Assembly (NCBI RefSeq): GCF_003968755.1
Contig: NZ_RYDL01000011.1
Location: 48,684 to 112,683 of the forward strand
Source of the DNA: Flavobacterium sp. RSP15
GTDB lineage: Bacteria; Bacteroidota; Bacteroidia; Flavobacteriales; Flavobacteriaceae
Direction of reading: 5' to 3'
DNA: 64,000 nucleotides
Position numbers and translations under genes: made by a program. Shown piece by piece: positions 1 through 8,695 of the stretch. The notes beneath the pieces are model-generated. The model saw only the letters and a program-made list of their open reading frames with translations. It ran no database searches and was not told where the DNA came from. Within the stretch, counting starts at the first letter, position 1. Each line of letters starts with the position of its first letter.

Positions 1-1
1 T

Positions 2-1108
2 AAATTAAAAGGGGCAGTAGGTTCTAATATTGAGCTTACAATATACAGAAAATCAGAACGTAAAAAACTCAAGCTAAAACTAAAACGCGATGTTATTCCC
101 TTAAAAAGTGTTGATGCCGCTTTGCTCCTGAGTAATACGACAGGATACATAAAAATAAATCGTTTTGCCGAAACTACTTACAAGGAGTTTATGCAAAATT
201 TGTCTGCACTTAAGCAACGAGGTGCAAAGTCACTTATTATTGATGTTCGAGATAACGGTGGCGGTTATATGGAAGAAGCAATTGCTATCGCGGATGAATT
301 GTTGCCAAACAAACAACTGATTGTTTTTACCAAAAACAAAAAAGGTACTATAGACAAGACATTTGCAACCCAAAAAGGCAGTTTTGAAAAAGGAAATGTT
401 TTTATTCTAATTAATGAAAACAGCGCTTCAGCAAGTGAAATTCTTGCAGGAGCCGTTCAGGATAATGATAGGGGGACTATTGTAGGCCGCCGTTCTTTTG
501 GAAAGGGATTGGTGCAACGAGAAATGGATTTTGCTGACGGTTCAGCAGTTCGCTTGACTGTTGCCAGATATTATACGCCAACAGGCCGGTCGATTCAAAA
601 ACCCTATTCAAAAGGGAATGAAGCGTATTTTAAAGAATCAGAAACGCGTTTTGAAAATGGGGAACTATATCAAAAAGACAGTATAAAAGTTTCAGACACC
701 TTGCAATTCAAAACTAAAAAAGGTAAAATTGTATATGGCGGTGGCGGTATTGTTCCTGATGTTTTTGTACCGCTTGAGGTGGAACATGGAAATGAAAGTA
801 CCGCTTATTTATTGCAATCGGGAATCGTAGGGAATTTTGTTTTCGAACAATTGGATAAAAATCGGAGCGCCTTTAAAGGACTCACTTTTGCTCAGTTCCA
901 ATCTAAAATGAATCAAACAGAGGCATATTTCAATTCATTTCAGAAATTTATTTTTGGCAACAGATTGGATTTGAAATTTGGAAAAAGCAAATCATTGGTA
1001 AAACGATACCTGGCTGCTGAATTTGCTCGGCAATTGTATGGGGAACGGTCTTATTATGAGATTATATTGAAAGAGGATGCCATGATTAAGGCAATTTTGA
1101 AAAAATAA
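2..1108 (+). CDS. C-terminal processing peptidase (S41 family), 5' truncated by window edge
   Basis: Periplasmic serine protease of the CtpA/Prc type, which trims or degrades envelope proteins. The frame is open from base 2, so the true start lies outside the window. The first residues (LKGAVGSNIELTIYR) are the end of a PDZ domain. The S41 core follows: IIDVRDNGGGYMEEAI, then the nucleophile region NENSASASEILAGAVQD, where the Ser of SASAE is the expected catalytic residue, then GRRSFGKGLVQ with the catalytic Lys. A C-terminal extension of about 120 residues is typical of Bacteroidetes members. A 59-residue ORF follows 20 nt downstream. The family is secure, the substrate unknown. Confidence 0.93.
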   Translation, partial: KLKGAVGSNIELTIYRKSERKKLKLKLKRDVIPLKSVDAALLLSNTTGYIKINRFAETTYKEFMQNLSALKQRGAKSLIIDVRDNGGGYMEEAIAIADELLPNKQLIVFTKNKKGTIDKTFATQKGSFEKGNVFILINENSASASEILAGAVQDNDRGTIVGRRSFGKGLVQREMDFADGSAVRLTVARYYTPTGRSIQKPYSKGNEAYFKESETRFENGELYQKDSIKVSDTLQFKTKKGKIVYGGGGIVPDVFVPLEVEHGNESTAYLLQSGIVGNFVFEQLDKNRSAFKGLTFAQFQSKMNQTEAYFNSFQKFIFGNRLDLKFGKSKSLVKRYLAAEFARQLYGERSYYEIILKEDAMIKAILKK

Positions 1109-1128
1109 TAATCACTATATTTCACAGT

Positions 1129-1308
1129 ATGGAAAGTAAGTTTTCTGGAATGACAGTTAATGAGCGTTTGTATGTTGGAGGTCTTATAAATGACTTTGAT
1201 AATGCTCTGGAACAAAAAAATGTAGAAGGAATTAAAACTGTTTTAAAGAAAGTGGCACTAAATGAAGCTATTGTTGAGATGCTTATCAGCTTAGGAATTG
1301 ATGCTTAA
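1129..1308 (+). CDS. small conserved-looking hypothetical protein (59 aa)
   Basis: An ATG-to-TAA frame of 60 codons begins 20 nt after the S41 protease stop on the same strand, so it is probably co-transcribed. The product starts MESKFSGMTVNERLYVGG, is soluble and predicted helical, with an acidic middle (FDNALEQKNVEGIKTVLKKV) and a hydrophobic C-terminus (AIVEMLISLGIDA). The MTVNERLYVxG opening resembles that of small unknown proteins of flavobacteria, but I cannot assign a function. Codon use matches its neighbours, which supports a real gene. Confidence 0.6.
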   Translation: MESKFSGMTVNERLYVGGLINDFDNALEQKNVEGIKTVLKKVALNEAIVEMLISLGIDA

Positions 1309-1352
1309 TTAGAAAATTTCACTCTTGATTTTGTTTGTCCTTAAAAGGAAAA

Positions 1353-2102
1353 TTAATTTTGATTGTCCCAATCTTTTCTATATCGAATGAGTTCGTTATC
1401 TATCATTTTCTTTGACGTACTTAATAAACAGGCTGCATCTTCAGAATAAATAGGCGGAAAATAAGTTATTTTAATTTCAGTGGTCCGTTTTCCAAAGCAT
1501 TTTAAAAAATGAGGAATGAAAGTGTCGTCACCAATAAAAGCGTCTGTTTTTTCTTTATAATCTATTGCAATAGGAATTACGGCGGCTTTAATCTTAGTAG
1601 CCATTACAAAAGAGCCGTAATTGAAATCAAGAGTTGTTGGCAAATCCGCTGTTGTTCCCTCTGGAAAATTAATGATCGAATATCCTTTGGCAAGAACTTC
1701 TCGGATATTTTCGGCGGTTTCTTGTCGGCTTTTTGGACACTTTCTATCTACAAATAAAACGCCGGATATTTTGCAGATGTAGCCAATCATAGGCCATGAG
1801 GCAACTTCTTTTTTCCCTACCGGAAAAGCATGTATTTGATTTACGATAACAATTGGGTCAAAATAAGAACGGTGATTGGCTACGATTAGTCCTTGAACTT
1901 TCGGCTTGTCGCCATAGATGATAGTGCGTATGCCTAAAAGAGTGTTTGAGGTGCGAATTATAAAATCCCGCAGTACAAGAGCTTTTTTGGCGTTAATTTC
2001 GTTGCTTCTAAAAAAAGACGAAAGATAAAACACAATCGAAAAAAAAGAAACAAATCCGATAAAAATCAGGAGTCTTGCTAGTCCCAAAAAAAATGATCCC
2101 AT
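1353..2102 (-). CDS. 1-acyl-sn-glycerol-3-phosphate acyltransferase (PlsC family)
   Basis: Membrane-bound acyltransferase that puts the second acyl chain on lysophosphatidate in phospholipid synthesis. An N-terminal hydrophobic helix (about residues 5-30) anchors it. The catalytic HX4D motif is in NHRSYFDP (near residue 77) and the substrate-binding motif is NFPEGTT (near residue 146). The 249-aa length is normal. It runs convergent to the protease and 59-aa gene and stands alone. It may act on another lysolipid, since this superfamily includes ornithine-lipid acyltransferases. Confidence 0.88.
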   Translation of the reverse strand: MGSFFLGLARLLIFIGFVSFFSIVFYLSSFFRSNEINAKKALVLRDFIIRTSNTLLGIRTIIYGDKPKVQGLIVANHRSYFDPIVIVNQIHAFPVGKKEVASWPMIGYICKISGVLFVDRKCPKSRQETAENIREVLAKGYSIINFPEGTTADLPTTLDFNYGSFVMATKIKAAVIPIAIDYKEKTDAFIGDDTFIPHFLKCFGKRTTEIKITYFPPIYSEDAACLLSTSKKMIDNELIRYRKDWDNQN

Positions 2103-2169
2103 AAAACAGTGAATTGAAGGTGTAAACCTAACACTATTTTTTGAGAGATTTTCCAGAATGAAATTCTAT

Positions 2170-2778
2170 TTATCTAATGCTATCGTGAGCATGAGTCTGA
2201 ATTCCGCCATTCCATAAAGTTAGAATATCTGTTGCTACAGAGGCGCCGCTGCCTGCAGCAATAGCCAGTTGGCTTCTCCATCCGGCTAAAGTGCCAATCA
2301 CGTAAATGCCTTCCTTCACTTTGTGATCACTGCTTTTGAGTTGGATTCGTTGTTTTTCGGGAAGGGATTTTTGATGTGGTTCGACAAATTGCATTAAACC
2401 TTCAATAGCAAAAGTATTTGCAGATCCGACACCTACAACAACTATGCGGGCCTTGTACGTTTTTTTATTTGTAGTGACAGCAAACTCAGGAGCGGCGTCC
2501 TCAATTTTTAGTACTTTTTCGTTGGGAATTTGTGTAATGTGCGGATATTTTTCTAAAAGATGTCCTGTACTTTCTTTCAATAAATCAGTGCCTAATGTGC
2601 CTGCAGGGATTCCGTAGACATTATTGAATAGCGCTTCCTTAAGGGCTGAGGTTTTTTGATGGGTAAATACCCCGATTTTTTTATTAGACACAAAGGGTTT
2701 ATTGTTTGCAGAACCCAAAATTAGAGCGCATGACATGCTAGATACGCCACCGCCAAGGATAAGTACATCAAAGATCAA
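2170..2778 (-). CDS. small FAD/NAD(P)-binding protein, thioredoxin-reductase-like
   Basis: Probable flavoprotein of about 202 aa. The N-terminus has a dinucleotide-binding fold (FDVLILGGGVSSMSCAL). The C-terminus has the second FAD motif of thioredoxin reductases (KEGIYVIGTLAGW, then AIAAGSGASVA). The central NADPH domain and CxxC redox pair of true thioredoxin reductase are missing, so the reaction is unknown. I chose the TTG at 2778: it puts the Rossmann strand at the N-terminus, as in homologues, and sits two bases after the TAG of the upstream small gene, suggesting translational coupling. A longer frame opens at 2850, but its extra residues overlap that gene and are highly charged. Confidence 0.65.
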   Translation of the reverse strand: MIFDVLILGGGVSSMSCALILGSANNKPFVSNKKIGVFTHQKTSALKEALFNNVYGIPAGTLGTDLLKESTGHLLEKYPHITQIPNEKVLKIEDAAPEFAVTTNKKTYKARIVVVGVGSANTFAIEGLMQFVEPHQKSLPEKQRIQLKSSDHKVKEGIYVIGTLAGWRSQLAIAAGSGASVATDILTLWNGGIQTHAHDSIR

Positions 2779-2780
2779 GG

Positions 2781-2981
2781 CTATTTTTCGTTTGTTTTTT
2801 CTTCTATTTTCTTTGACATTCTGAATATTAGAAGAATCAATACAGCACAAAAAGAGGCTGCCATTCCGATAAATGCAACTACGCTATCTCCTTGAAATGG
2901 ATTTTTGAAATCCAGTAAAGTAACATTAAATAGGATTAGCGCTATTGCTAAAAATACCAAGATGTTAGTGAAAATTTTCAT
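2781..2981 (-). CDS. small two-helix membrane protein (66 aa)
   Basis: Short inner-membrane protein with two predicted transmembrane helices, about residues 5-23 and 34-54, and a basic, Lys/Glu-rich C-terminal tail (MSKKIEEKTNEK). It lies just upstream of the flavoprotein gene, whose TTG start follows its stop by two bases, so the two are probably an operon. Function not recognised. It could help anchor the flavoprotein, but this is only inferred from position. Confidence 0.6.
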   Translation of the reverse strand: MKIFTNILVFLAIALILFNVTLLDFKNPFQGDSVVAFIGMAASFCAVLILLIFRMSKKIEEKTNEK

Positions 2982-3108
2982 AAAATGTTTTTGTTTTTGG
3001 TAAAAAATGCAGATGTTAGGGGGTGTTTTTTATTTAGAATAAAATGTTCCAAAAAAATCAAATTTTTTATTTTACTATAAATTTATAGCAAATTTAAGAA
3101 ATTATATT

Positions 3109-3684
3109 TTAGAGAAACAAACCTTTAACATTCGCAGCGAATAATTTAACAGCAATAGCCAAAAGTACTACGCCAAAAGTCTTTCTGATTACACCAAGTC
3201 CGTTTTCGCCTAATAATTTTTCTATTTTTGAGGATGATTTTAAAACGATATAGACCAAAATAATATTTAATAAAATGGCAATTACAATATTTATGGTATA
3301 AAATTGGGAGCGTAAAGAAAGTAAGGTGGTCATTGTTCCGGCGCCGGCAATCAAAGGGAAGGCAAGGGGAACAATAGAGGCAGAACTGGCTTCTTCGTCT
3401 CGGTAAATCCGAATTCCTAAAATCATCTCTAATGCCAAGAAAAACAATACAAAAGATCCTGCAACAGCAAAAGAATTGACATCAATTCCAATTAGTTTTA
3501 AGAGTTCTTCTCCGGCAAAAAGAAAAACAATCATGATGACGGCCGCTACAATGGATGCTTTTTCGGATTCAATATGTCCGTGTTTTGCTCTTAAATCAAT
3601 GATAATCGGGATGGATCCCACGATGTCAATTACGGCAAAAAGTACCATTCCTACGGTGATTATTTCTCGAATATCGAATTCCAT
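3109..3684 (-). CDS. MarC family integral membrane protein (UPF0056)
   Basis: Inner-membrane protein of 191 aa with six predicted helices. It has the family layout: an N-terminal ITVGMVLFAVIDIVGSIPII segment with the conserved Asp and Pro, and a second inverted half with PLAFPLIAGAGTMTT. MarC proteins were once linked to multiple antibiotic resistance, but their transport function is not established. The gene stands alone, with 127 nt separating it from the small membrane protein downstream and 141 nt from the divergent DUF3109 gene. Confidence 0.88.
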   Translation of the reverse strand: MEFDIREIITVGMVLFAVIDIVGSIPIIIDLRAKHGHIESEKASIVAAVIMIVFLFAGEELLKLIGIDVNSFAVAGSFVLFFLALEMILGIRIYRDEEASSASIVPLAFPLIAGAGTMTTLLSLRSQFYTINIVIAILLNIILVYIVLKSSSKIEKLLGENGLGVIRKTFGVVLLAIAVKLFAANVKGLFL

Positions 3685-3813
3685 AACAGACTTTTTTTAT
3701 TTATGGTAAAAGTAGATAATTTCCTTGATTATTTCAGGAATAGCTTTTTAATTTTATTTGGTTTTGTTTTCGAATTTATGAGTTGCTGAGGTGCTTTTTT
3801 CAAATTTCTTGAA

Positions 3814-3821
3814 TATCTTTG
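3814..3821 (+). promoter_or_regulatory. Bacteroidetes -7 element 4 nt before the DUF3109 ATG
   Basis: TATCTTTG fits the TAnnTTTG consensus. It ends four bases before the ATG at 3826, so transcription would begin at or next to the start codon, giving a leaderless mRNA. No TTG is found 19-21 nt upstream, so the -33 half is weak. Confidence 0.5.
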
Positions 3822-3825
3822 CGAA

Positions 3826-4392
3826 ATGTTTCAACTAGGAAAAACCATAGTCTCAGAAGACTTGCTCGAAAAAGATTTTGTTTGTAATTTGACTGCTTGT
3901 AAAGGCGCTTGTTGCGTTGATGGTGATGCTGGCGCACCATTGAGTTTTGAGGAGACTCAAATCCTCGAATCTATTTATCCAAAGATCAAGCCTTTTTTAC
4001 GCAAACAAGGAATTGCTGCAATTGAAGCGCAAGGAACTTGGGTAAAAGGTACCGATGGTGATCTTGAAACGCCATTGATTGACGACAAAGATTGTGCCTA
4101 CACAATCTTTGATGGTAAGACCGCTCTATGTGGTATTGAGCAAGCCTATAATCAAGGAGCAATTAGTTGGAAAAAACCAGTTTCTTGTCATCTGTATCCA
4201 GTTCGGGTGAAAGATTTTACGGAGTTTGCCGCTGTTAATTATGACAAATGGGATATTTGTGATCCGGCCTGCTCTTTAGGTCAGGAACTTGAAGTTCCGG
4301 TATACAAATTTGTCAAAGAAGCCCTGATTCGTAAATTTGGCGAAGACTGGTATGCTGAACTTGAAAAGGTGGCGCAAGACATGAAAAAATAA
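3826..4392 (+). CDS. DUF3109 family cysteine-rich protein
   Basis: Soluble 188-aa protein rich in cysteine. The N-terminal cluster is CNLTACKGACCVDGDAGAPL (about residues 21-40). Further Cys lie at DKDCAYTI, ALCGIEQ, VSCHLYPVR and WDICDPACSLG. This matches DUF3109 and the related YkgJ group of predicted zinc- or iron-binding proteins. Function is unknown. The gene is monocistronic and a TAnnTTTG element sits 4 nt before its ATG. Confidence 0.85.
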   Translation: MFQLGKTIVSEDLLEKDFVCNLTACKGACCVDGDAGAPLSFEETQILESIYPKIKPFLRKQGIAAIEAQGTWVKGTDGDLETPLIDDKDCAYTIFDGKTALCGIEQAYNQGAISWKKPVSCHLYPVRVKDFTEFAAVNYDKWDICDPACSLGQELEVPVYKFVKEALIRKFGEDWYAELEKVAQDMKK

Positions 4393-4653
4393 GTAAATAA
4401 GAATTCTGTTTTTCTTGTTTAATTATTTAAAAAAACTATATTTTACGGTGCACCATCCCTTTAATTATTGTTTAAAATACTGAATTTAAGTGTTTTAAAA
4501 TTTGTATGAAAAATGTCTTAATTTTTCTATTTGTTAAAAACTATAGGCGATTGTGAATAAGTTTGGCTTTTATTAACCGCAATATTTTACAACCTTTGTA
4601 TCTCTCAAAAAGCTTAAAAATTTGTTAAAACCTCAAAAAAACAAACAATTATA

Positions 4654-5631
4654 ATGACGCAAATTGAACCAATTTTACAAGAAAATAAAAATCGTTTCGT
4701 AATTTTTCCGATAAAACACCATGATATTTGGGAATGGTATAAGAAAATGGAAGCCAGTTTCTGGACGGCTGAAGAAATCGATTTGTCACAAGATTTAAAT
4801 GACTGGAATAATAAACTTTCTGATGATGAACGTTATTTTGTCAAGCATATTTTAGCATTTTTTGCAGCTTCAGATGGTATTGTAAATGAAAATCTGGCTG
4901 AAAATTTTGTAAACGAAGTGCAATATGCGGAAGCGAAATTCTTTTATGGGTTTCAAATCATGATGGAAAACATTCACAGCGAAACCTATTCGTTATTGAT
5001 TGATACCTATGTAAAAGATGAAGTGGAGAAAGATGAATTATTCAATGCTTTAGAAGTTTTTCCTGCAATTAAGAAAAAAGCGGACTGGGCTTTAAAATGG
5101 ATTGAATCGGATTCATTTGCTGAAAGGTTAATCGCTTTTGCAGCAGTGGAAGGAATTTTCTTTTCGGGAGCATTTTGTTCTATTTATTGGTTGAAAAAAC
5201 GTGGATTAATGCCAGGATTGACGTTTTCTAACGAATTGATTTCTCGTGACGAAGGAGTTCACTGTGATTTTGCCGTGCATTTGCACAACCATCACTTGGT
5301 GAATAAAGTGCCAAAAGAAAGAATCAGAAGCATTATTGTAGATGCTTTAAATATAGAGAGAGAATTTATCACGGAATCACTTCCGGTGAGTTTAATAGGA
5401 ATGAATGCAGTGTTAATGACACAGTATTTAGAATTTGTTGCCGACAGATTGTTAGTCGAATTAGGTTGCGACAGAGAATATAACACTACAAACCCATTTG
5501 ATTTTATGGATATGATTTCGCTTCAAGGAAAAACAAATTTCTTTGAAAAGAAAGTGGCTGAATATCAAAAAGCAGGTGTAATGAACACAGATGGTGATGC
5601 TCAAAAAATATCTTTTGACGCCGATTTTTAG
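4654..5631 (+). CDS. nrdB: ribonucleoside-diphosphate reductase subunit beta (class Ia, eukaryote-like R2)
   Basis: Small subunit of aerobic ribonucleotide reductase. It holds the diiron centre and the tyrosyl radical that starts reduction of NDPs by the alpha subunit. Counting from the ATG, the ligands are visible: Asp74 in [10 protein letters not shown], Glu105 and His108 in MENIHSE, and the radical Tyr112 in ETYSLL. Spacing and wording match animal R2 more than E. coli NrdB. The C-terminal FDADF tail is the docking peptide for the alpha subunit. Length (325 aa) is normal. It precedes nrdA by 334 nt, which hold two repeats, so the pair may have separate promoters. Confidence 0.97.
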   Translation: MTQIEPILQENKNRFVIFPIKHHDIWEWYKKMEASFWTAEEIDLSQDLNDWNNKLSDDERYFVKHILAFFAASDGIVNENLAENFVNEVQYAEAKFFYGFQIMMENIHSETYSLLIDTYVKDEVEKDELFNALEVFPAIKKKADWALKWIESDSFAERLIAFAAVEGIFFSGAFCSIYWLKKRGLMPGLTFSNELISRDEGVHCDFAVHLHNHHLVNKVPKERIRSIIVDALNIEREFITESLPVSLIGMNAVLMTQYLEFVADRLLVELGCDREYNTTNPFDFMDMISLQGKTNFFEKKVAEYQKAGVMNTDGDAQKISFDADF

Positions 5632-5768
5632 ATTTTTATCAAACCATGAAGGAATTAAGATCGATTAAGTTTTGTCTTAATTTTTCTAAATATTTTAATG
5701 TTAAAGAAATATTTTGATTTTTTAAATCTTAAATGATTTACTGATTTCTTTTTGTTTCTAATACTGAT

Positions 5769-5855
5769 TAGCCCAGATAGTAATGGAAATCCTTTCTAGT
5801 CCTGAACTTTTTTCAGGACTAGAAAGATTGCAATGGATAGCTGGATATGGCTCCA
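5769..5855 (+). repeat. dispersed hairpin repeat, copy A
   Basis: Flank TAGCCCAGATAGTAATGG..., then a 15-bp perfect stem (5792-5806 with 5812-5826, loop CTTTT), then flank AAGATTGCAATGGATAGC...GGCTCCA. The flanks match copies at 20518-20597 (+), 8486-8596 (-) and 45648-45727 (-). The stem sequence is unique to this copy. Confidence 0.85.
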
Positions 5856-5884
5856 AAAAAAATTGAGCAAATGAAACAATAATT

Positions 5885-5910
5885 GAGATTGTTTCGTTCC
5901 TCGCAATGAC
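5885..5910 (+). repeat. 26-base dispersed repeat (GATTGCTTCGTTCCTCGCAA type)
   Basis: GAGATTGTTTCGTTCCTCGC followed by AATGAC. Near-identical copies lie at 8381-8406 (-), 20597-20621 (+) and 44118-44145 (+). Two of them, this one and 8381-8406, face each other across nrdA. Confidence 0.8.
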
Positions 5911-5965
5911 TAACAAATAACGAAAAACAGCAAAGGGATTTTCTGTTTTAAAAACCAACAAAAGT

Positions 5966-8380
5966 ATGTACGTAGTAAAAAGAGACGGGCACAAAGAGCC
6001 TGTAATGTTCGACAAAATCACAGATAGAATTAAAAAACTATGTTATGGTTTGAATGATTTGGTTGATGCCGTAAAAGTCGCAATGCGAGTAATTGAAGGG
6101 CTTTATGATGGAGTTTCTACGTCAGAGTTAGATAATTTAGCAGCCGAAACTGCGGCGTCAATGACTATTGCGCATCCTGATTATGCACAGTTGGCAGCGA
6201 GAATTGCAATTTCGAATTTGCATTCCAATACAAAAAAATCATTTTCGGAAACAATGAACGATATGTTTCATTATGTAAACCCTAGAAATGGACAAAATGC
6301 ACCTTTGTTATCAGAGGAAGTGCATCAAGTGATTATGAAAAATGCGGAGTTTTTAGATTCCCATATTATATACAATAGAGATTTTAACTACGATTATTTT
6401 GGTTTTAAAACCTTGGAAAGATCATATTTGCTTAAAATAAATGGCAAAATAGTGGAGCGTCCGCAACACATGTTAATGCGTGTTTCGGTTGGGATCCACT
6501 TAGATGATTTAGATTCGGTGATTGAGACATACGACTTAATGTCGAAAAAATTCTTTACGCATGCAACGCCTACATTATTCAATGCGGGTACTCCAAAACC
6601 TCAGATGTCTTCTTGTTTCCTTCTGGCGATGCAAGACGATAGTATTGACGGGATCTACGATACGTTGAAACAAACGGCAAAAATCTCGCAATCAGCTGGC
6701 GGTGTTGGACTTTCTATTCACAATGTAAGAGCAACAGGTTCTTACATTCGAGGCACAAACGGTACGTCAAACGGAATTGTTCCGATGTTGCGTGTTTTTA
6801 ATGATACGGCACGTTATGTAGATCAAGGTGGTGGAAAACGTAAAGGAAGTTTTGCAATATACATCGAAACGTGGCATGCAGATATTTTCGATTTCCTAGA
6901 CTTAAAAAAGAATACCGGAAAAGAAGAAATGCGCGCCAGAGATTTGTTCTTTGCCATGTGGACGTCTGATTTATTTATGAAACGAGTTCAAGAAGATAGT
7001 TACTGGACGTTGATGTGTCCTAATGAATGTCCGGGATTGTATGATGTGTATGGTGAAGAATTTGAAGCCATGTACATTGATTACGAGAAACGTGGAAAAG
7101 GTAGAAAAACCATTAAAGCGCATGAACTTTGGGAGAAAATTCTAGAATCGCAAATCGAAACCGGAACGCCTTACATGTTGTATAAAGATGCCGTCAATAG
7201 AAAATCAAACCAGAAAAATTTGGGGACGATTCGTTCTTCGAATTTGTGTACCGAGATTATGGAATTTACATCCAAAGATGAAATTGCAGTTTGTAATCTA
7301 GCTTCTCTTTCCTTGCCGATGTTTGTTTCTAATGGAAAGTTTGACCATGAATTGATGTATACCGTTACAAAACGGGTAACTAGAAACTTAAATAAAGTAA
7401 TCGATAGGAATTATTATCCGGTAATAGAAGGGGAAAATTCTAATAAACGCCACAGGCCAATTGGTCTTGGAGTGCAAGGATTAGCCGATGCTTTCATTAT
7501 GTTGCGTATGCCGTTTACGAGCGATGAGGCTAAAAAACTGAATCAGGAAATTTTTGAAACATTATACTTTGCTGCGGTAACCGCATCGATGGAAATGGCC
7601 AAAGAAGAAGGGCCTTATTCGACATTTAAAGGCTCTCCAATTTCTCAAGGAGAATTCCAATACAATTTGTGGGGAATGAAAGATGAGGAATTATCTGGTC
7701 GTTGGGACTGGGCTTCCTTGCGAAAAGAAGTGATGGAACACGGAGTGAGAAACTCGTTGTTAGTGGCGCCAATGCCAACGGCTTCTACATCACAAATTTT
7801 GGGTAACAACGAAGCATTCGAACCCTATACTTCTAATATTTACACCAGAAGAGTCCTTTCGGGAGAATTTATTGTGGTAAACAAACACTTGTTGCACGAT
7901 TTAGTGGAGCGTGGTTTGTGGAACGAAACATTGAAACAAGAATTAATGCGAAATAACGGTTCGGTTCAAGACCTGAATATTCCGCAAGACTTGAAAGAAT
8001 TGTACAAAACAGTTTGGGAAATGTCGATGAAAGACATTATCGATATGTCCCGTCAGCGTGGATATTTTGTGGATCAATCCCAATCATTGAACTTGTTTAT
8101 GCAAAATGCCAATTATTCTAAATTGACATCAATGCATTTCTATGCATGGCAATCCGGATTGAAAACGGGAATGTACTATTTAAGAACAAAAGCTGCGGTG
8201 GATGCGATTAAATTTACATTAAACAATGATAAAAAAGCAGAGCCAATCGAAATCAAAGAGCAATCAATCGCTGTTCCTGCAGTCGCTGAAGCAGTAGAAA
8301 TGACTTCGGATGAATACAGAGCCATGCTCGAATTGTCTAAAAATGCAGGTCCGGATGAGTGTGAAATGTGTGGTTCTTAA
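5966..8380 (+). CDS. nrdA: ribonucleoside-diphosphate reductase subunit alpha (class Ia)
   Basis: Large catalytic subunit that reduces NDPs to dNDPs. An N-terminal ATP-cone (about residues 1-90, [16 protein letters not shown]) gives dATP feedback control. Active-site residues by count: Cys217 (MSSCFLLAM) and Cys443 (VCNLASL) form the redox pair, and Asn426, Cys428 and Glu430 (SSNLCTEIM) are the radical and substrate residues. The C-terminal CEMCGS is the swinging dithiol that is re-reduced by thioredoxin. At 804 aa it is close to eukaryotic R1. Partner nrdB lies upstream. Confidence 0.97.
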   Translation: MYVVKRDGHKEPVMFDKITDRIKKLCYGLNDLVDAVKVAMRVIEGLYDGVSTSELDNLAAETAASMTIAHPDYAQLAARIAISNLHSNTKKSFSETMNDMFHYVNPRNGQNAPLLSEEVHQVIMKNAEFLDSHIIYNRDFNYDYFGFKTLERSYLLKINGKIVERPQHMLMRVSVGIHLDDLDSVIETYDLMSKKFFTHATPTLFNAGTPKPQMSSCFLLAMQDDSIDGIYDTLKQTAKISQSAGGVGLSIHNVRATGSYIRGTNGTSNGIVPMLRVFNDTARYVDQGGGKRKGSFAIYIETWHADIFDFLDLKKNTGKEEMRARDLFFAMWTSDLFMKRVQEDSYWTLMCPNECPGLYDVYGEEFEAMYIDYEKRGKGRKTIKAHELWEKILESQIETGTPYMLYKDAVNRKSNQKNLGTIRSSNLCTEIMEFTSKDEIAVCNLASLSLPMFVSNGKFDHELMYTVTKRVTRNLNKVIDRNYYPVIEGENSNKRHRPIGLGVQGLADAFIMLRMPFTSDEAKKLNQEIFETLYFAAVTASMEMAKEEGPYSTFKGSPISQGEFQYNLWGMKDEELSGRWDWASLRKEVMEHGVRNSLLVAPMPTASTSQILGNNEAFEPYTSNIYTRRVLSGEFIVVNKHLLHDLVERGLWNETLKQELMRNNGSVQDLNIPQDLKELYKTVWEMSMKDIIDMSRQRGYFVDQSQSLNLFMQNANYSKLTSMHFYAWQSGLKTGMYYLRTKAAVDAIKFTLNNDKKAEPIEIKEQSIAVPAVAEAVEMTSDEYRAMLELSKNAGPDECEMCGS

Positions 8381-8406
8381 GTCATTGCGAGGAACGAAGC
8401 AATCTC
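8381..8406 (-). repeat. 26-base dispersed repeat, inverted copy
   Basis: Starts right after the nrdA stop. Read on the minus strand it matches the repeats at 5885-5910, 20597-20621 and 44118-44145. Confidence 0.8.
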
Positions 8407-8452
8407 CTAATCAGACCATATTGTTGATGTCAACAAAGAAGTTTTAAAACAA

Positions 8453-8486
8453 AAAGGCAGTTATTGTAATGATAACTGCTTTTTTT
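8453..8486 (+). terminator. probable nrdA terminator
   Basis: The arms AAAAGGCAGTTAT and ATAACTGCTTTTTT pair around a short loop (TGTAATG), with the T-run of the 3' arm serving as the U-tract. It ends where hairpin repeat copy C begins. Confidence 0.65.
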
Positions 8487-8596
8487 GGAGCTATCTACTT
8501 CGTCAGTTCGCTTCGCTCGTGTCCCGCTTTCCGTTGCAATCTTTTTATTCACCAAAAAAAGGTGAATAAAAAGGATTTTCACTTTAATCGGGGCTA
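8486..8596 (-). repeat. dispersed hairpin repeat, copy C
   Basis: Minus-strand copy: TAGCCCCGATTAAAGTG... then a 13-bp perfect stem (8541-8553 with 8561-8573, loop of seven A's on the + strand), then AGATTGCAACGGAAAGCGGG, and finally AGCTCCA. It carries about 25 extra bases (ACTTCGTCAGTTCGCTTCGC region, 8497-8520) before the AGCTCCA end, absent from the other copies. Confidence 0.8.
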
Positions 8597-8695
8597 AAAC
8601 ACCAAGATTTAACAGTAATATTTGTAAATAATTCACTATATTTGAGATAGTTATTAGCCTTGAAGACTTTTTTATAATAATCAAAACGATAAAAA

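Larger units (their letters stand above)
5632..5965 (+). other. nrdB-nrdA spacer with two dispersed repeats
   Basis: No gene is seen in these 334 bases. They hold hairpin repeat copy A (5769-5855) and one 26-base repeat (5885-5910). The A copy's 15-bp perfect stem could stop or slow transcription between the two reductase genes. The stretch before nrdA's ATG shows no clear TAnnTTTG promoter. Confidence 0.7.
8381..8695 (+). other. spacer after nrdA, made mostly of repeats
   Basis: These 315 bases hold the inverted 26-base repeat (8381-8406) and hairpin repeat copy C (8486-8596). Between them, AAAAGGCAGTTAT...ATAACTGCTTTTTT (about 8453-8486) forms an inverted repeat followed by T's, a likely terminator for nrdA. 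No gene is seen. Confidence 0.65.

Noticed and set aside
2170..2850. 226-aa start for the flavoprotein at 2850
   Set aside because: The extra 24 residues overlap the small membrane-protein gene and are charged low-complexity; the Rossmann strand belongs at the N-terminus. TTG 2778 was used.
4561..4598. nrdB promoter TTTG ... AACCTTTG
   Set aside because: The -7 box lacks the initial T and the spacing is 25 nt, too long for a confident call.
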